Source of the DNA: Rhodoferax sp.
GTDB lineage: Bacteria > Pseudomonadota > Gammaproteobacteria > Burkholderiales > Burkholderiaceae_C
Reading direction: 5' to 3'
NCBI GenBank assembly: GCA_003133245.1
Contig: PKWM01000034.1
Coordinates: forward strand, 107,815 to 171,814
DNA length: 64,000 bases
Every line of letters starts with the position of its first letter. Position 1 is the stretch's first letter. Under the pieces are notes generated by a model. It searched no databases. It was not told the DNA's origin and was given only the letters and a program-made list of their open reading frames with translations. Shown here one piece after another: positions 1 to 8,275 of the stretch. The position numbers and the translations under genes were made by a program.

Positions 1-895
1 CGTAGGTTTTGCGCACCACGGCAAGCGCGCTGCTCAGCCGGTTGAGCGTGAGGTAGTGCGCACAAATCGCCTGTGTCAAATTGCTGGTGTGGGCATCGCT
101 GAACTGTTTGCACATAATGGCTTTGGCGAGCAACTCGCCCGGCGCAATCAACCAACCGACGCGCAGGCCCGGTGACAAAATTTTGCTGAATGACCCGCAA
201 TGTGCCAACCAGTCGCGGCTGCCAGGCACCTCGCCGCTCAAGGCCAACAGGCTCGGTGGTGGCGGCTGGTCAAAATACAACTCGCCATAGGGGTCGTCTT
301 CCACCACCAGTGTATGGGTGCGCGCGGCAATTTCCAGAATACGTTTGCGCCGCGCCAGACTCAGCGTGGCACCGCTCGGGTTGCCAAAGGTGGGGATCAG
401 ATAGACCAACTTCGGCCGGTGTTCGACAATCAATTTTTCAAGGCGATCCACATCAACACCGTCGGCATCAATCGGCGCGCCGATGATGTGGGCGCCGTAG
501 AGGCGAAAACACTGGATGGTGGCCAAAAAAGTGGGTGCTTCCACAATCACTTTGTCGCCCGGCGAGATCATGGTTTTTCCGATCAGGTCCAACGCTTGCT
601 GGCTGCCGGTGGTGACGATCAAACCTTCTGGTGTGACTGTGGCACCTTTGCCCGCCATAAAGCGGCTGATGCCTTCACGCAGCGGCTGGTAACCCTCGGT
701 GGCGCCGTATTGCAACACCGGTCCCGGGCTGTTGGCGAGCACGGCGCTGGCAGACTCCTGGATACCCGCCACATCAAACAGCGCCGGGTCCGGAAAGCCG
801 CCGGCAAAGCTGATGATGCCGGGCTTGCCCAGCAGCTTGAAGAGCTCACGGATGGCGGAGGTTTCGACGTTCTGGAGACGGCTGGCAAATTGCAT
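1..895 (-). CDS. PLP-dependent aminotransferase, class I/II (2-aminoadipate/MocR-type), 3' end outside window
   Basis: Reading leftwards from ATG at 893-895 gives an open frame that runs off the window edge (about 298 codons seen). The N-terminus (MQFASRLQNVETSAIREL...) followed by the glycine-rich ISFAGGFPDP stretch is typical of fold-type I aminotransferases of the 2-aminoadipate/MocR group. TTGSQQALDLIG matches the PLP-phosphate binding region, and GSFSKILSPGLRVGW near the left edge carries the expected Schiff-base lysine. The enzyme would move an amino group between an amino acid and a 2-oxoacid in the cytoplasm; the substrate cannot be told from sequence. It is divergent from nth, with a small palindrome between them. 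Confidence 0.85.
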   Translation of the reverse strand, partial: MQFASRLQNVETSAIRELFKLLGKPGIISFAGGFPDPALFDVAGIQESASAVLANSPGPVLQYGATEGYQPLREGISRFMAGKGATVTPEGLIVTTGSQQALDLIGKTMISPGDKVIVEAPTFLATIQCFRLYGAHIIGAPIDADGVDVDRLEKLIVEHRPKLVYLIPTFGNPSGATLSLARRKRILEIAARTHTLVVEDDPYGELYFDQPPPPSLLALSGEVPGSRDWLAHCGSFSKILSPGLRVGWLIAPGELLAKAIMCKQFSDAHTSNLTQAICAHYLTLNRLSSALAVVRKTY

Positions 896-941
896 GGAAA
901 TCTTTCTTTGTTAACTGCGCCCGATAGCGCGATTGAATAGC

Positions 942-959
942 AATAATGATGTCATTATT
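942..959. promoter_or_regulatory. Perfect inverted repeat in the divergent aminotransferase/nth promoter region
   Basis: AATAATGA (942-949), a two-base spacer, then TCATTATT (952-959) form a perfect 8+8 palindrome in the only non-coding gap between the two divergent genes (start codons at 895 and 990). An imperfect outer GAAT...ATTC extends it. The size and position fit an operator for a dimeric regulator, but no regulator is identified and no promoter boxes are clear. Confidence 0.4.
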
Positions 960-989
960 ATTCAGAACAACGGCACCCAAAACTCACTT

Positions 990-1637
990 ATGAAACCTGC
1001 CGCAATTGAACATTTTTTTGCCACCCTCAAAGCGGTCAATCCGCAACCGCAAACCGAACTGGAGTACAGCTCGCATTTTGAGTTGCTGGCGGCTGTGTTG
1101 CTGTCAGCCCAGGCCACCGACGTCAGCGTCAACAAGGCCACGCGGCAGTTGTTCCAGGTGGCCAATACACCACAAAAGATGCTTGCATTGGGGCTGGACG
1201 GGCTGGAGAGTTACATCAAATCCATTGGTCTGTATCACAGCAAGGCGCGCCACCTGTTGCAAACCTGCCAGCTGCTGGTGGAGTTACATGAAGGACAAGT
1301 GCCGCGAACGCGCGAGGCACTGCAAGCCCTGCCCGGTGTCGGTCGAAAAACCGCCAATGTGGTGCTCAACGTGGCTTTTGGCGAGCCCACCCTGGCCGTG
1401 GACACCCATATTTTTCGCCTTGCCAATCGCACCGGTCTGGCACCGGGTAAAACGCCACTTGAAGTTGAATTGAAACTGCTCAAACGCATTCCTGCTCAAT
1501 ACCTGCCAGACGCGCACCACTGGTTGGTTCTGCATGGGCGTTATGTCTGCTTGGCGCGTCAGCCCCTGTGTTGGCAATGTGCGGTTGAGCGCGACTGTGG
1601 CTTCAAGGTAAAAACGCAGCGCAAAAACTCAGAGTGA
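990..1637 (+). CDS. nth: Endonuclease III (DNA glycosylase/AP lyase)
   Basis: Base-excision repair enzyme that removes oxidised pyrimidines and nicks abasic sites. With the ATG at 990 the protein has 215 residues and its key positions fall at the same numbers as in the E. coli enzyme: catalytic Lys120 in the helix-hairpin-helix LPGVGRKTANVV, catalytic Asp138 in VDTHIFR, and the [4Fe-4S] cysteines 187, 194, 197 and 203. This agreement is why the upstream in-frame start at 933 is rejected. The stop codon abuts the stop of the convergent ABC ATPase gene with no gap. Confidence 0.97.
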   Translation: MKPAAIEHFFATLKAVNPQPQTELEYSSHFELLAAVLLSAQATDVSVNKATRQLFQVANTPQKMLALGLDGLESYIKSIGLYHSKARHLLQTCQLLVELHEGQVPRTREALQALPGVGRKTANVVLNVAFGEPTLAVDTHIFRLANRTGLAPGKTPLEVELKLLKRIPAQYLPDAHHWLVLHGRYVCLARQPLCWQCAVERDCGFKVKTQRKNSE

Positions 1638-2438
1638 TTAGCTTGCTACCCTGACATCGTCCTCCATGGGCAATGCCACCCACTGTTCGCCCAAAGCGTA
1701 AATCGCAATTCGGTGGTCAAACACGGCTTCCAGCGCGCGGTGGGTAGCGGCGTCAGCACAGGCACCTTGGTGCGTAATCTGGCCTTCATGCAGGATGAGC
1801 ATTTCGTCGGCGTGCAGCGCCATCGATATTTCATGCAGTACGCTGACCACGGTTTTTCCTTCCCGCACCAATTGACGCACCAGACCCAGCCAGTCAGCCT
1901 GATGCGGTGGGTCCAGATTGGCGAGCGGCTCATCCATCAGCAGCACTTGCGCTTGCACGGCAAGAGCGCGCGCCAGCAGCACACGCTGACGTTCGCCACC
2001 CGAGAGCTGGCCTAGCGTGCGAGCACGCCAGTCCCAGGCCTGCGTCGCGCGCAGCGCTTGCTCGACGGCAGTCGCATCGGCCGCACTGGGCGCGCCCAGC
2101 CAGGGTTGGTATGGCAAGCGGCCGAGCATGGCCACATCCCATACCGTCAAATCTTCGGCGCTGGTTTCGCTTTGCCCCAGCCACGCGAGTTGCTGCGCGC
2201 GCAATCGCGCCGACAAGGTCGCAAGCGGCTGGCCCAGCAGAGTGACAACCCCGCTGTAGGGCAGCAAATGCGCCAGCACCTTGAGCAGCGTTGATTTACC
2301 CGCTCCGTTGGGGCCGACGATGCTGGTCCAGCAAGCGCGCTGCAATGTCAGGTCAATACCGTGCAAGATTTCTTGCTGACCGAGACTCGCCCGGATGCCG
2401 TGCGCTTCAACCGCTCCCGCCGGCAGAGCGTCTTTCAT
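1638..2438 (-). CDS. btuD: ABC transporter ATPase of the vitamin B12 uptake system
   Basis: ATPase that would power the adjacent FecCD-type permease. Walker A GPNGAGKST lies at residues 42-50, the signature is LSGGERQR, Walker B is VLLMDEP, and the switch histidine is in VLHEIS. The start chosen is the ATG at 2436-2438, which overlaps the permease stop as ATGA; an upstream in-frame start at 2483 would intrude 49 bases into the permease. About 266 residues, normal for the family. Assignment to B12 rather than iron or haem rests on the riboswitch and TonB receptor at the head of the operon. Confidence 0.88.
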   Translation of the reverse strand: MKDALPAGAVEAHGIRASLGQQEILHGIDLTLQRACWTSIVGPNGAGKSTLLKVLAHLLPYSGVVTLLGQPLATLSARLRAQQLAWLGQSETSAEDLTVWDVAMLGRLPYQPWLGAPSAADATAVEQALRATQAWDWRARTLGQLSGGERQRVLLARALAVQAQVLLMDEPLANLDPPHQADWLGLVRQLVREGKTVVSVLHEISMALHADEMLILHEGQITHQGACADAATHRALEAVFDHRIAIYALGEQWVALPMEDDVRVAS

Positions 2439-3457
2439 AGAACCGTCCCCGCTGAAGCACGCGTGTTGCGCCGCATCAGCCACAGCAAATAACCACCTCC
2501 CAGTACGGCGGTGAGCACGCCCACTGGCAGTTCCTGTGGCGGGATCAAGCAGCGTGCCAGCGTGTCGGCAGCCAACAGCAAAACGCCACCGCTCAGGCTG
2601 GAGAGCAAGATCAGGCGGCCATGCGTCGTCTTCGCGACCGAACGCACCAGGTGCGGCGCGGCCAGGCCGACAAAAGCAATCATGCCGGTTTGCGCCACCG
2701 CGGTGCCAGTGGCCAATGCCAGCACCGCCACCAGCGCCGCGCGCATTTGCGCCAGCGGCAATCCCAGACTGGCGGCGGTGGCTTCACCCAGTGAGAGGCC
2801 ATCGAGTCCATGGCTGAGCAGCCAGGCTACAACCATACAAAACAGCCACACGACGGCCATTAGAGTACAAGCGCTCCAGCCAACAAAACCGGTACTGCCC
2901 AACATGAAAGCCTGCATCGCCTGCATCATCTCGGGTGCCATCAGCATGGCGAGCGCGACCAAAGCACCTAGCACAACACCCACAATGACCCCTGCCAGCA
3001 ACAAGCGCAGCGTGTGCTGCACGCCTTGCGCCAACACCAGCGTGAGCAGCACGGCAGCAACCGCACCGGCAAAGGCAGCGCCTGTCAGCCCGAGTCGCAC
3101 CAGCCAGTGTGTAGCCAACGGCGACACGCCAAAAAACACCAGCGCCAATGCCACACCGAGCGACGCACCGGAGGCACTGCCGAGCAAATATGGGTCGGCC
3201 AGCGGGTTGCGAAACAAGCCCTGCGCCACGGCACCGGCCAAGCCCAACAAGGCCCCGGCGGCCCAGGCGCCCAAAGTGCGCGGCAGGCGAATATCAAGCA
3301 CAATCTGCAAGGCCAAGGGGTCGTTGCCAATTTTTAAAATGCTGTCAAAACCAGTGCTGCCAACGCTGGCACCGAGCACGAGCAACACCGCCGTGGCCAA
3401 CAACAAGCCAACGCCCAAGCGGGAGGCGTTGCGCTGTGGCTGGCCAAACGTCTTCAC
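2435..3457 (-). CDS. btuC: FecCD-family ABC permease, predicted cobalamin permease
   Basis: Polytopic inner-membrane permease of about 340 residues. It shows the family landmarks DIRLPRTLGAWAAGALLGLAG, GLFRNPLADPYLLG and GMIAFVGLAAPHLVR (in shortened form GLAAPHLVR). The preferred start is GTG at 3455-3457, overlapping the stop of the binding-protein gene as GTGA. The longer frame back to 3604 would lie inside the upstream gene and would add an implausible Arg/Ala-rich N-terminus. Overlapping starts and stops across the three transporter genes indicate tight translational coupling. Confidence 0.9.
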   Translation of the reverse strand: MKTFGQPQRNASRLGVGLLLATAVLLVLGASVGSTGFDSILKIGNDPLALQIVLDIRLPRTLGAWAAGALLGLAGAVAQGLFRNPLADPYLLGSASGASLGVALALVFFGVSPLATHWLVRLGLTGAAFAGAVAAVLLTLVLAQGVQHTLRLLLAGVIVGVVLGALVALAMLMAPEMMQAMQAFMLGSTGFVGWSACTLMAVVWLFCMVVAWLLSHGLDGLSLGEATAASLGLPLAQMRAALVAVLALATGTAVAQTGMIAFVGLAAPHLVRSVAKTTHGRLILLSSLSGGVLLLAADTLARCLIPPQELPVGVLTAVLGGGYLLWLMRRNTRASAGTVL

Positions 3458-4326
3458 TTGGTGCCACCGCTTGGTAATGCTTGATCTGGCACTCGGTTCG
3501 GTTTCATCAAGCCTTGCAGGCATTGCACCATGAGGCGCGCTCCTTCGGCGATGCGCGGCCCGGGCCGCACCAGGGCGTCCGACTGCGCGGGGCTGAACAC
3601 GCACACACGGCCCTGCTTGATCGCGCGCAGATCGGACCAGCCCGGGCGCGCCGCCATGCTGGTGTAGTTGCGCTCACCGACCATGATCAGATCCGGCTGG
3701 GCGCGCACCACATACTCGGGATTGAGTTTGGGAAACGGCCCCAGGCTGGCAGGCACGATATTTTTGAGGCCCAGGCGGCTCAGCGTTTCACCAATAAAGG
3801 ACGCCTCGCCAGCGGCGTAGAGAGCGCTATCGACCTCAAAATAGACGCGCGCGTTTTTGAGCGTGTTGGGGATGGCGCGCGCCTGTGCCGATAACTCAGC
3901 GTCGATCTCGCGCCAGACGCGAGCGGCCTCGTTGACCTCAAGAATTTGACCCACTCTCTCCAGCACGCGCTTGACATCAGCATGACTTTGCGGCTCGAGC
4001 GCCAGCACGCGAATGCCCAAGGATTGCAGGCGCTCACCCAGGCGTGAAGAGCTAGCCAACAGCACCAGATCCGGTTTGAGCGCCACAATCGCTTCGATAT
4101 TCGGATCGAGTCCGCCGCCCACTTGCGGCAAGGCTCGCACACTATCAGGAAAGTTGGAGTAGCGGTCCACCCCGACCAGGCGCTGACACTGCCCGAGCGC
4201 GCACACTGTCTCGGTCAGTGCCGGCAGCAGGCTGACAATGCGCTGTGGCGGCTGGGCCAATGCGGCGCAGGTCAAAGCGCCCCAGGCGAGCAATGCCAGC
4301 AACAGTTTGAAGAACCTATTGTTCAT
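3454..4326 (-). CDS. btuF: Periplasmic substrate-binding protein, predicted cobalamin-binding BtuF-like
   Basis: Cluster-type (helical backbone) binding protein that would deliver B12 to the permease. From the ATG at 4324-4326 it opens with a signal peptide (MNNRFFKLLLALLAW..., cleavage after ALA-Q), followed by RIVSLLPALTETVCALG and LVGVDRYSNFP, typical of BtuF. The in-frame start at 4425 is rejected because it would bury the signal peptide and overlap btuB. It sits 80 bases downstream of btuB in the same operon. Ligand identity is inferred from the riboswitch. Confidence 0.88.
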   Translation of the reverse strand: MNNRFFKLLLALLAWGALTCAALAQPPQRIVSLLPALTETVCALGQCQRLVGVDRYSNFPDSVRALPQVGGGLDPNIEAIVALKPDLVLLASSSRLGERLQSLGIRVLALEPQSHADVKRVLERVGQILEVNEAARVWREIDAELSAQARAIPNTLKNARVYFEVDSALYAAGEASFIGETLSRLGLKNIVPASLGPFPKLNPEYVVRAQPDLIMVGERNYTSMAARPGWSDLRAIKQGRVCVFSPAQSDALVRPGPRIAEGARLMVQCLQGLMKPNRVPDQALPSGGTK

Positions 4327-4406
4327 CGAAACACTCTCGCCATTGAGCGAAGCGTGGCAATCCATGTCGGCACACGCTCTGGCATCGGTACATGTGATTA
4401 TTGCCA

Positions 4407-6251
4407 TCAAGGTTGATCTTGCCATTGGAGGCCAACATAAAAAGTACGGCCTGGCGTGGCATAGCCAGCTACCTGTTGGTACTGTACAGCACTCGTGTTT
4501 TCGATGCGCATAACCAGTCTCCAGGCTTTGCTCAACTGCGTGTTGGCCGTCAGATTGAGCAGCGCGTAACCATGCAGCACGGTGGTGTTGGCAGCATCAT
4601 CAAAGCGCTGGCCCAGCGCTTGAACTTCTGCGCCCAGTTGCCACGCTGCCAGACGACGATCAACACCGAGTGACAGGCTGCGACGAGCGCGCAAACTTAA
4701 CACCCGCCCGCTGATGTCGTCATGCGGGTCAAGCCAATCCATGACAGCATGTAAATCATAATTTTTGAGATGCTGCTGGCCGCTAAGCGTCAATCCTCGG
4801 ATGCTGGCCTGGCCTACGTTGTAATAGCAAAAGTAACCAGCAGCGCAAGTTGCCAGTGTTGCGCTGGAGCTGATCATGTCGCTGATCTTGTTGCGGTAAA
4901 GCACGGCTTTGAAAGACCTTGCCGGATCGCTATAGCCAATACCCATTTCCGTGCTTTTATTGGTTTCGGGCATGAGCAGGGCACTGCCGTAAGGGCCATA
5001 AGTCTGCTCCAGCGTGGGCGCCCGGAACGCCGTGCCGGTTGACAACGTAGCACGCCATTCGGGCGCAAAGGCGTAAGCATAGGCCGCCGCACCGGTTTGA
5101 TGCGAACCAAAAACGCTGTCGTTGTCATGGCGCAGGTTCAGTTGAACTGAATGCCTGGCATAGCTCGCTCCGTAAGCCAGAGCGACGGCGTCTTGCGTTC
5201 GATTACCGCCAAATGCCGGGTCGCCGTAGCCAGATGGCTGAGCGTCAAACGCGTCATTCTTATGCTCCAGCACAGCGCTCAAAGTACCAGCGGCCACGCG
5301 CAAATTATTTTCAAACAGAATGCTCTGGAGCGTGGTCCGGTAGTCAAATGGAACATCATCCTTTTTGGCGACTTGGCCATTTGAGAGCGTCAGGTTGGTG
5401 CTGTAGGTCGGCGTCCACTGCGCTTTCCACTTCAAGGCCGAAGTCGTCAAATTTCCTTGGGCGGCGTAGTCGGCGCCGCCACCCCACGGGACATAGTGCG
5501 ACTCAAGCTCGCTGTCAAGCCCCGTCAATTCCAGGCGTTGCGCCGCACTGATCTGGTAACCCAGACGCAGGCTGGCAGTTTTGCTGGCACTGGCCTCGCG
5601 CTCAGGAGTATGGATCAGATCGGGCCGGGTGTTGTAACCACCACTGTCCTCGAACCCCAAGCCCAGCGCATAGTCCCAGCCGTTTTGGGCACCACTCAAG
5701 CCAGCGCTGCCTCTTTTGGTGTTCAAACTACCCATTCCAAGATTCACATAAGGCGTCAAACCCGCTTCACCACGCCGGGTAAAAATCTGAATCACGCCGC
5801 CCATGGCATCGGAGCCGTAAACGGCACTGGCCGGGCCGCGTAGCACCTCAATGCGCTCAATCTGGGAGACCGGGATCAACTCCCAGGGAACGCCACCGCC
5901 GAGCAGACTGACGCCATCCTGCGAATCCACTCGCACACCGTCCACGTAGAGTGTGGTCATACGCGAATCGGCCCCGCGCAAAAAAATCCGGCTGGCATCA
6001 GCCAAGCCAATCGTTTGCACACCGGGCAAACGGGCCAGCAACTGAGGCACTGAAGTAACGCCCAGACGCTCAATCTGTTCGCGTTCGATGACGCTGACAT
6101 CGGCAACCACTTCGGTAATCGGCTGCTCGACCCGGTTGGCCGTCACCATCACTTCATTCAGGTTCAAGACAGGCTGAGCATGGCTTGGCAAAGCAAACAC
6201 TGCGGCCAATGACAACAGCACGATTTGCGTTTTCGATAAATAGTTTTTCAT
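4407..6251 (-). CDS. btuB: TonB-dependent outer-membrane receptor, predicted vitamin B12 receptor
   Basis: 614-residue receptor with an N-terminal signal peptide ending at SHA-Q. The plug domain shows LNEVMVTANRVEQP as a TonB-box-like start, then VLRGPASAVYGSDAMGGVI, the usual end of the plug. A 22-strand-type barrel region follows, ending TFYVGLQWQDQP; the last residue is not the usual Phe/Trp, which is mildly unusual. First gene after the cobalamin riboswitch, so expression should fall when adenosylcobalamin is plentiful. Size and overall look match BtuB; other siderophore receptors are less likely in this context. Confidence 0.92.
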   Translation of the reverse strand: MKNYLSKTQIVLLSLAAVFALPSHAQPVLNLNEVMVTANRVEQPITEVVADVSVIEREQIERLGVTSVPQLLARLPGVQTIGLADASRIFLRGADSRMTTLYVDGVRVDSQDGVSLLGGGVPWELIPVSQIERIEVLRGPASAVYGSDAMGGVIQIFTRRGEAGLTPYVNLGMGSLNTKRGSAGLSGAQNGWDYALGLGFEDSGGYNTRPDLIHTPEREASASKTASLRLGYQISAAQRLELTGLDSELESHYVPWGGGADYAAQGNLTTSALKWKAQWTPTYSTNLTLSNGQVAKKDDVPFDYRTTLQSILFENNLRVAAGTLSAVLEHKNDAFDAQPSGYGDPAFGGNRTQDAVALAYGASYARHSVQLNLRHDNDSVFGSHQTGAAAYAYAFAPEWRATLSTGTAFRAPTLEQTYGPYGSALLMPETNKSTEMGIGYSDPARSFKAVLYRNKISDMISSSATLATCAAGYFCYYNVGQASIRGLTLSGQQHLKNYDLHAVMDWLDPHDDISGRVLSLRARRSLSLGVDRRLAAWQLGAEVQALGQRFDDAANTTVLHGYALLNLTANTQLSKAWRLVMRIENTSAVQYQQVAGYATPGRTFYVGLQWQDQP

Positions 6252-6340
6252 GAGGAAGAAGATTCAACAAAAGCTCTCACCATCGTCCCCGACAGTGCCT
6301 GAGCATCACGGCCATGCGTCAGACGCACAACCACCTTGTT

Positions 6341-6566
6341 GGCCGGTATCCGGGCTGGTGGATGCAACCTCCATCGCCTTCCCAAGCGCGTGTTCAAAAC
6401 GCTCAGTGGCTGTGATGAAAGCAGAATCTGACGATTCGTCCACTTACCGTTGCGGGGGCAGCGCAGGTTAGTCATATCATTCGACACTTCGACCAATTCA
6501 GTGCGAACAGCGTGACCTCCTGCTTCCCGTTGAACTGCGGCGTGTGAACCACACCGCGAGCACCAA
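6341..6566 (-). promoter_or_regulatory. Cobalamin riboswitch controlling btuB-btuF-btuC-btuD
   Basis: On the minus strand the leader of btuB carries the hallmark blocks of the cobalamin element in order: GGTGCTCGCGG near 6565, AACGGGAAGC near 6525, GCTGCCCCCGCAACGG near 6455 (the B12 box), CAGCCACTG near 6405, GGGAAGGCG near 6378, and AGCCCGGATACCGGCC near 6350. The order and spacing match the known class. A TAGAAT -10-like hexamer lies at 6575-6580, just upstream. Binding of the coenzyme would be expected to block downstream translation or elongation; which one cannot be told here. Confidence 0.95.
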
Positions 6567-6618
6567 CATTGTTAATTCTAGTACCCCCGAGCTTTTTCAA
6601 ACCCTACAATGCGACCCT

Positions 6619-6849
6619 ATGTCGAAACCGTCTCAAATCGACCAAATCACCGAGCGTGTGGAACGTCTGCTGCTACGTTATGAAGAGTTGCAGCGCACCA
6701 ACGCATTGCTTGGCGAGCAAGTCGATACCCTCACGCAAGAGCGCGATTCACTCAAATCCAGACTCAGTGCCGCCCGCGCCCGGGTCGATGCACTGCTGGA
6801 ACGCCTGCCCGACGCAACAGCTGCTGGCACGAAAGAAGGCAGCGCATGA
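6619..6849 (+). CDS. Small coiled-coil protein next to zapA (TIGR02449/ZapB-like)
   Basis: 76-residue protein from the ATG at 6619, almost wholly predicted coiled coil (heptads through ERVERLLLRYEELQR, LGEQVDTLTQERDSL and LSAARARVDALLERL). A longer frame from 6544 exists but adds an unrelated N-terminus. The stop overlaps the zapA start as ATGA, so the two are co-translated. Small coiled-coil proteins beside zapA are common in proteobacteria and are thought to act at the division ring; a role for this one is inferred from neighbourhood. Confidence 0.8.
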   Translation: MSKPSQIDQITERVERLLLRYEELQRTNALLGEQVDTLTQERDSLKSRLSAARARVDALLERLPDATAAGTKEGSA

Positions 6850-7184
6850 AACAGCTTGAAGTGCAAATCATGGGGCAAAGCTACTTACTGACTTGTCCCG
6901 AAGGCGGCGACTCGCACCTGCTCGAGGCGGTTAAGCAGGTCGATATGGCGATGTGCAAAATCCGTGCGGCAGGCAAAGTCAAAGCGCGTGAGCGTATCGC
7001 CGTGCTGGCGGCACTGAACCTGGCATTTGATCTGGCCGACAAAGACACCAGCCCTGCTCAGGTGCCGCCCAAAATGTCAGTGCCGGATGTGCAGTGCTTG
7101 CCACAACCCGATTGCGAGCCTTTGCTGACCTCTTTGCTGGAGCGACTCGATGTGGCGTTGAGCGAAGATGGCCGTCTGTTGTGA
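6846..7184 (+). CDS. zapA: Cell division protein ZapA
   Basis: 112-residue protein starting MKQLEVQIMGQSYLLTCPEG, the ZapA head domain. AVKQVDMAMCKIRAAGKVKARERIAVLAALNLAFDL then matches the conserved helical core. ZapA binds and bundles FtsZ filaments in the cytoplasm. The C-terminal part after residue 75 is less conserved. The order zapA then 6S RNA directly downstream is the classic proteobacterial arrangement and supports both calls. Confidence 0.92.
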   Translation: MKQLEVQIMGQSYLLTCPEGGDSHLLEAVKQVDMAMCKIRAAGKVKARERIAVLAALNLAFDLADKDTSPAQVPPKMSVPDVQCLPQPDCEPLLTSLLERLDVALSEDGRLL

Positions 7185-7196
7185 CGCGTCAAGCTC

Positions 7197-7202
7197 TACA
7201 AT
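7197..7202 (+). promoter_or_regulatory. -10 element of the 6S RNA promoter
   Basis: TACAAT sits 5 bases before the predicted first nucleotide of 6S RNA (7208). No convincing -35 box is visible at the right spacing; the promoter overlaps the end of zapA. Confidence 0.55.
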
Positions 7203-7207
7203 CACCA

Positions 7208-7380
7208 GTGTCTGTAGTGCACATCGGACTTTATATTTCTTGAACCAATGCTCTTTGAGCCCGGGCTTGGAATATCGCTGGTCAGGCGTGATCATCTCGC
7301 GTTAGATGAACCCAATGCCCAGTTGACCTCGCCCACCTGAACCCCGGTTCAGGATGACGGTCCGGTGGCGCTACAGACAC
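7208..7380 (+). ncRNA. ssrS: 6S RNA
   Basis: About 173 nt. The ends pair perfectly over 10 bases (GTGTCTGTAG at 7208-7217 with CTACAGACAC at 7371-7380). A second helix follows (ATCGGAC with GTCCGGT), as in the closing stem of 6S RNA. The internal hairpin CACCTGAACCCCGGTTCAGG closely resembles the conserved one in E. coli 6S. It lies immediately after zapA, the expected place. 6S RNA binds the housekeeping RNA polymerase holoenzyme and damps transcription in stationary phase. The exact 3' end is estimated from the pairing. Confidence 0.92.
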
Positions 7381-7419
7381 CTTCCCCCCCTCCTGTTCCC
7401 CATTGCACCTGGTTTGCCC

Positions 7420-8220
7420 ATGAATTTTGAGCCTCAGTTAATCATTGAACTCACCCTGCTGGGGCTTGGCACCGGTTTTCTGGCGGGCCTGCTCGGCATC
7501 GGCGGGGGGATGTTGATGGTGCCGCTGATCACCTTCATTCTCTCGGCCAAGGGCTTTCCAGCGGAATACACCATCAAAATGGCAGTGGCAACTTCGCTGG
7601 CGACGATTCTCTTCACATCAATATCTTCGGTGCGAGCGCACCATCGCCGCGGGGCCGTCTTGTGGTCGGTCGTGCGCTTGCTTGCACCCGGCATCCTGCT
7701 CGGTTCTTTGCTCGGGGCCCACATCGCGGTGGCGCTACCTGGCAAGGTGCTCAATGTGCTGTTTGCCATGTTCGTGACTTTTTCTGCCACCCAGATGCTG
7801 TTAGACCGCAAGCCCAAGCCAGGACGTACTCTGCCAGGGGGCGTCGTTATGTTTGGTATGGGCGGCGTGATTGGCCTGCTCTCGGCCCTGGTGGGTGCCG
7901 GTGGCGCGTTTATTTCTGTTCCTTTTATGACATGGTGCAATGTCAAAATCCACAATGCAGTTGGCACCTCAGCAGCACTGGGTTTTCCGCTCGCGCTGGC
8001 GGGCACGCTGGGCTATATTTGGGCCGGACGAGATTTACCTCCGATGCCCCCTGGTGCTTTGGGTTATATCTACTTGCCCGGTTTGCTCATCATCTCGATT
8101 GCCAGCATGAGCATCGCCCCGCTGGGCGCGCGCACCGCACATGGCATGGACATCCGGCCTTTGAAAAGAGTTAATGCCATTGTTCTGTACATTCTGGCGG
8201 CTTATTTTTTTCTGCGCTAA
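7420..8220 (+). CDS. TSUP (TauE/SafE) family membrane permease
   Basis: 266-residue inner-membrane protein from the ATG at 7420 (MNFEPQLIIEL). It shows the duplicated family motif: GFLAGLLGIGGGMLMVPLI near the N-terminus and GLLSALVGAGGAFISVPFM in the second half. About eight membrane segments are visible. An upstream in-frame start at 7354 lies inside 6S RNA and is rejected. TSUP proteins export or import sulfite, sulfonates or related anions; the substrate here is unknown. Confidence 0.9.
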   Translation: MNFEPQLIIELTLLGLGTGFLAGLLGIGGGMLMVPLITFILSAKGFPAEYTIKMAVATSLATILFTSISSVRAHHRRGAVLWSVVRLLAPGILLGSLLGAHIAVALPGKVLNVLFAMFVTFSATQMLLDRKPKPGRTLPGGVVMFGMGGVIGLLSALVGAGGAFISVPFMTWCNVKIHNAVGTSAALGFPLALAGTLGYIWAGRDLPPMPPGALGYIYLPGLLIISIASMSIAPLGARTAHGMDIRPLKRVNAIVLYILAAYFFLR

Positions 8221-8275
8221 ACCACAGCAATTACAAAATTGCCTTCAGCACTTTCTCATTATCTGAATTTTTATT

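Noticed and set aside
200..940. 246-codon plus-strand open frame at the left edge
   Set aside because: It lies opposite a clear aminotransferase on the minus strand; its translation is Arg/Gln/His-rich and matches no family, so it is a shadow frame.
2511..3533. Long plus-strand frame (340 codons) opposite the B12 permease gene
   Set aside because: Antisense shadow of a membrane protein gene; Ser/Ala/Pro-rich translation without domains.
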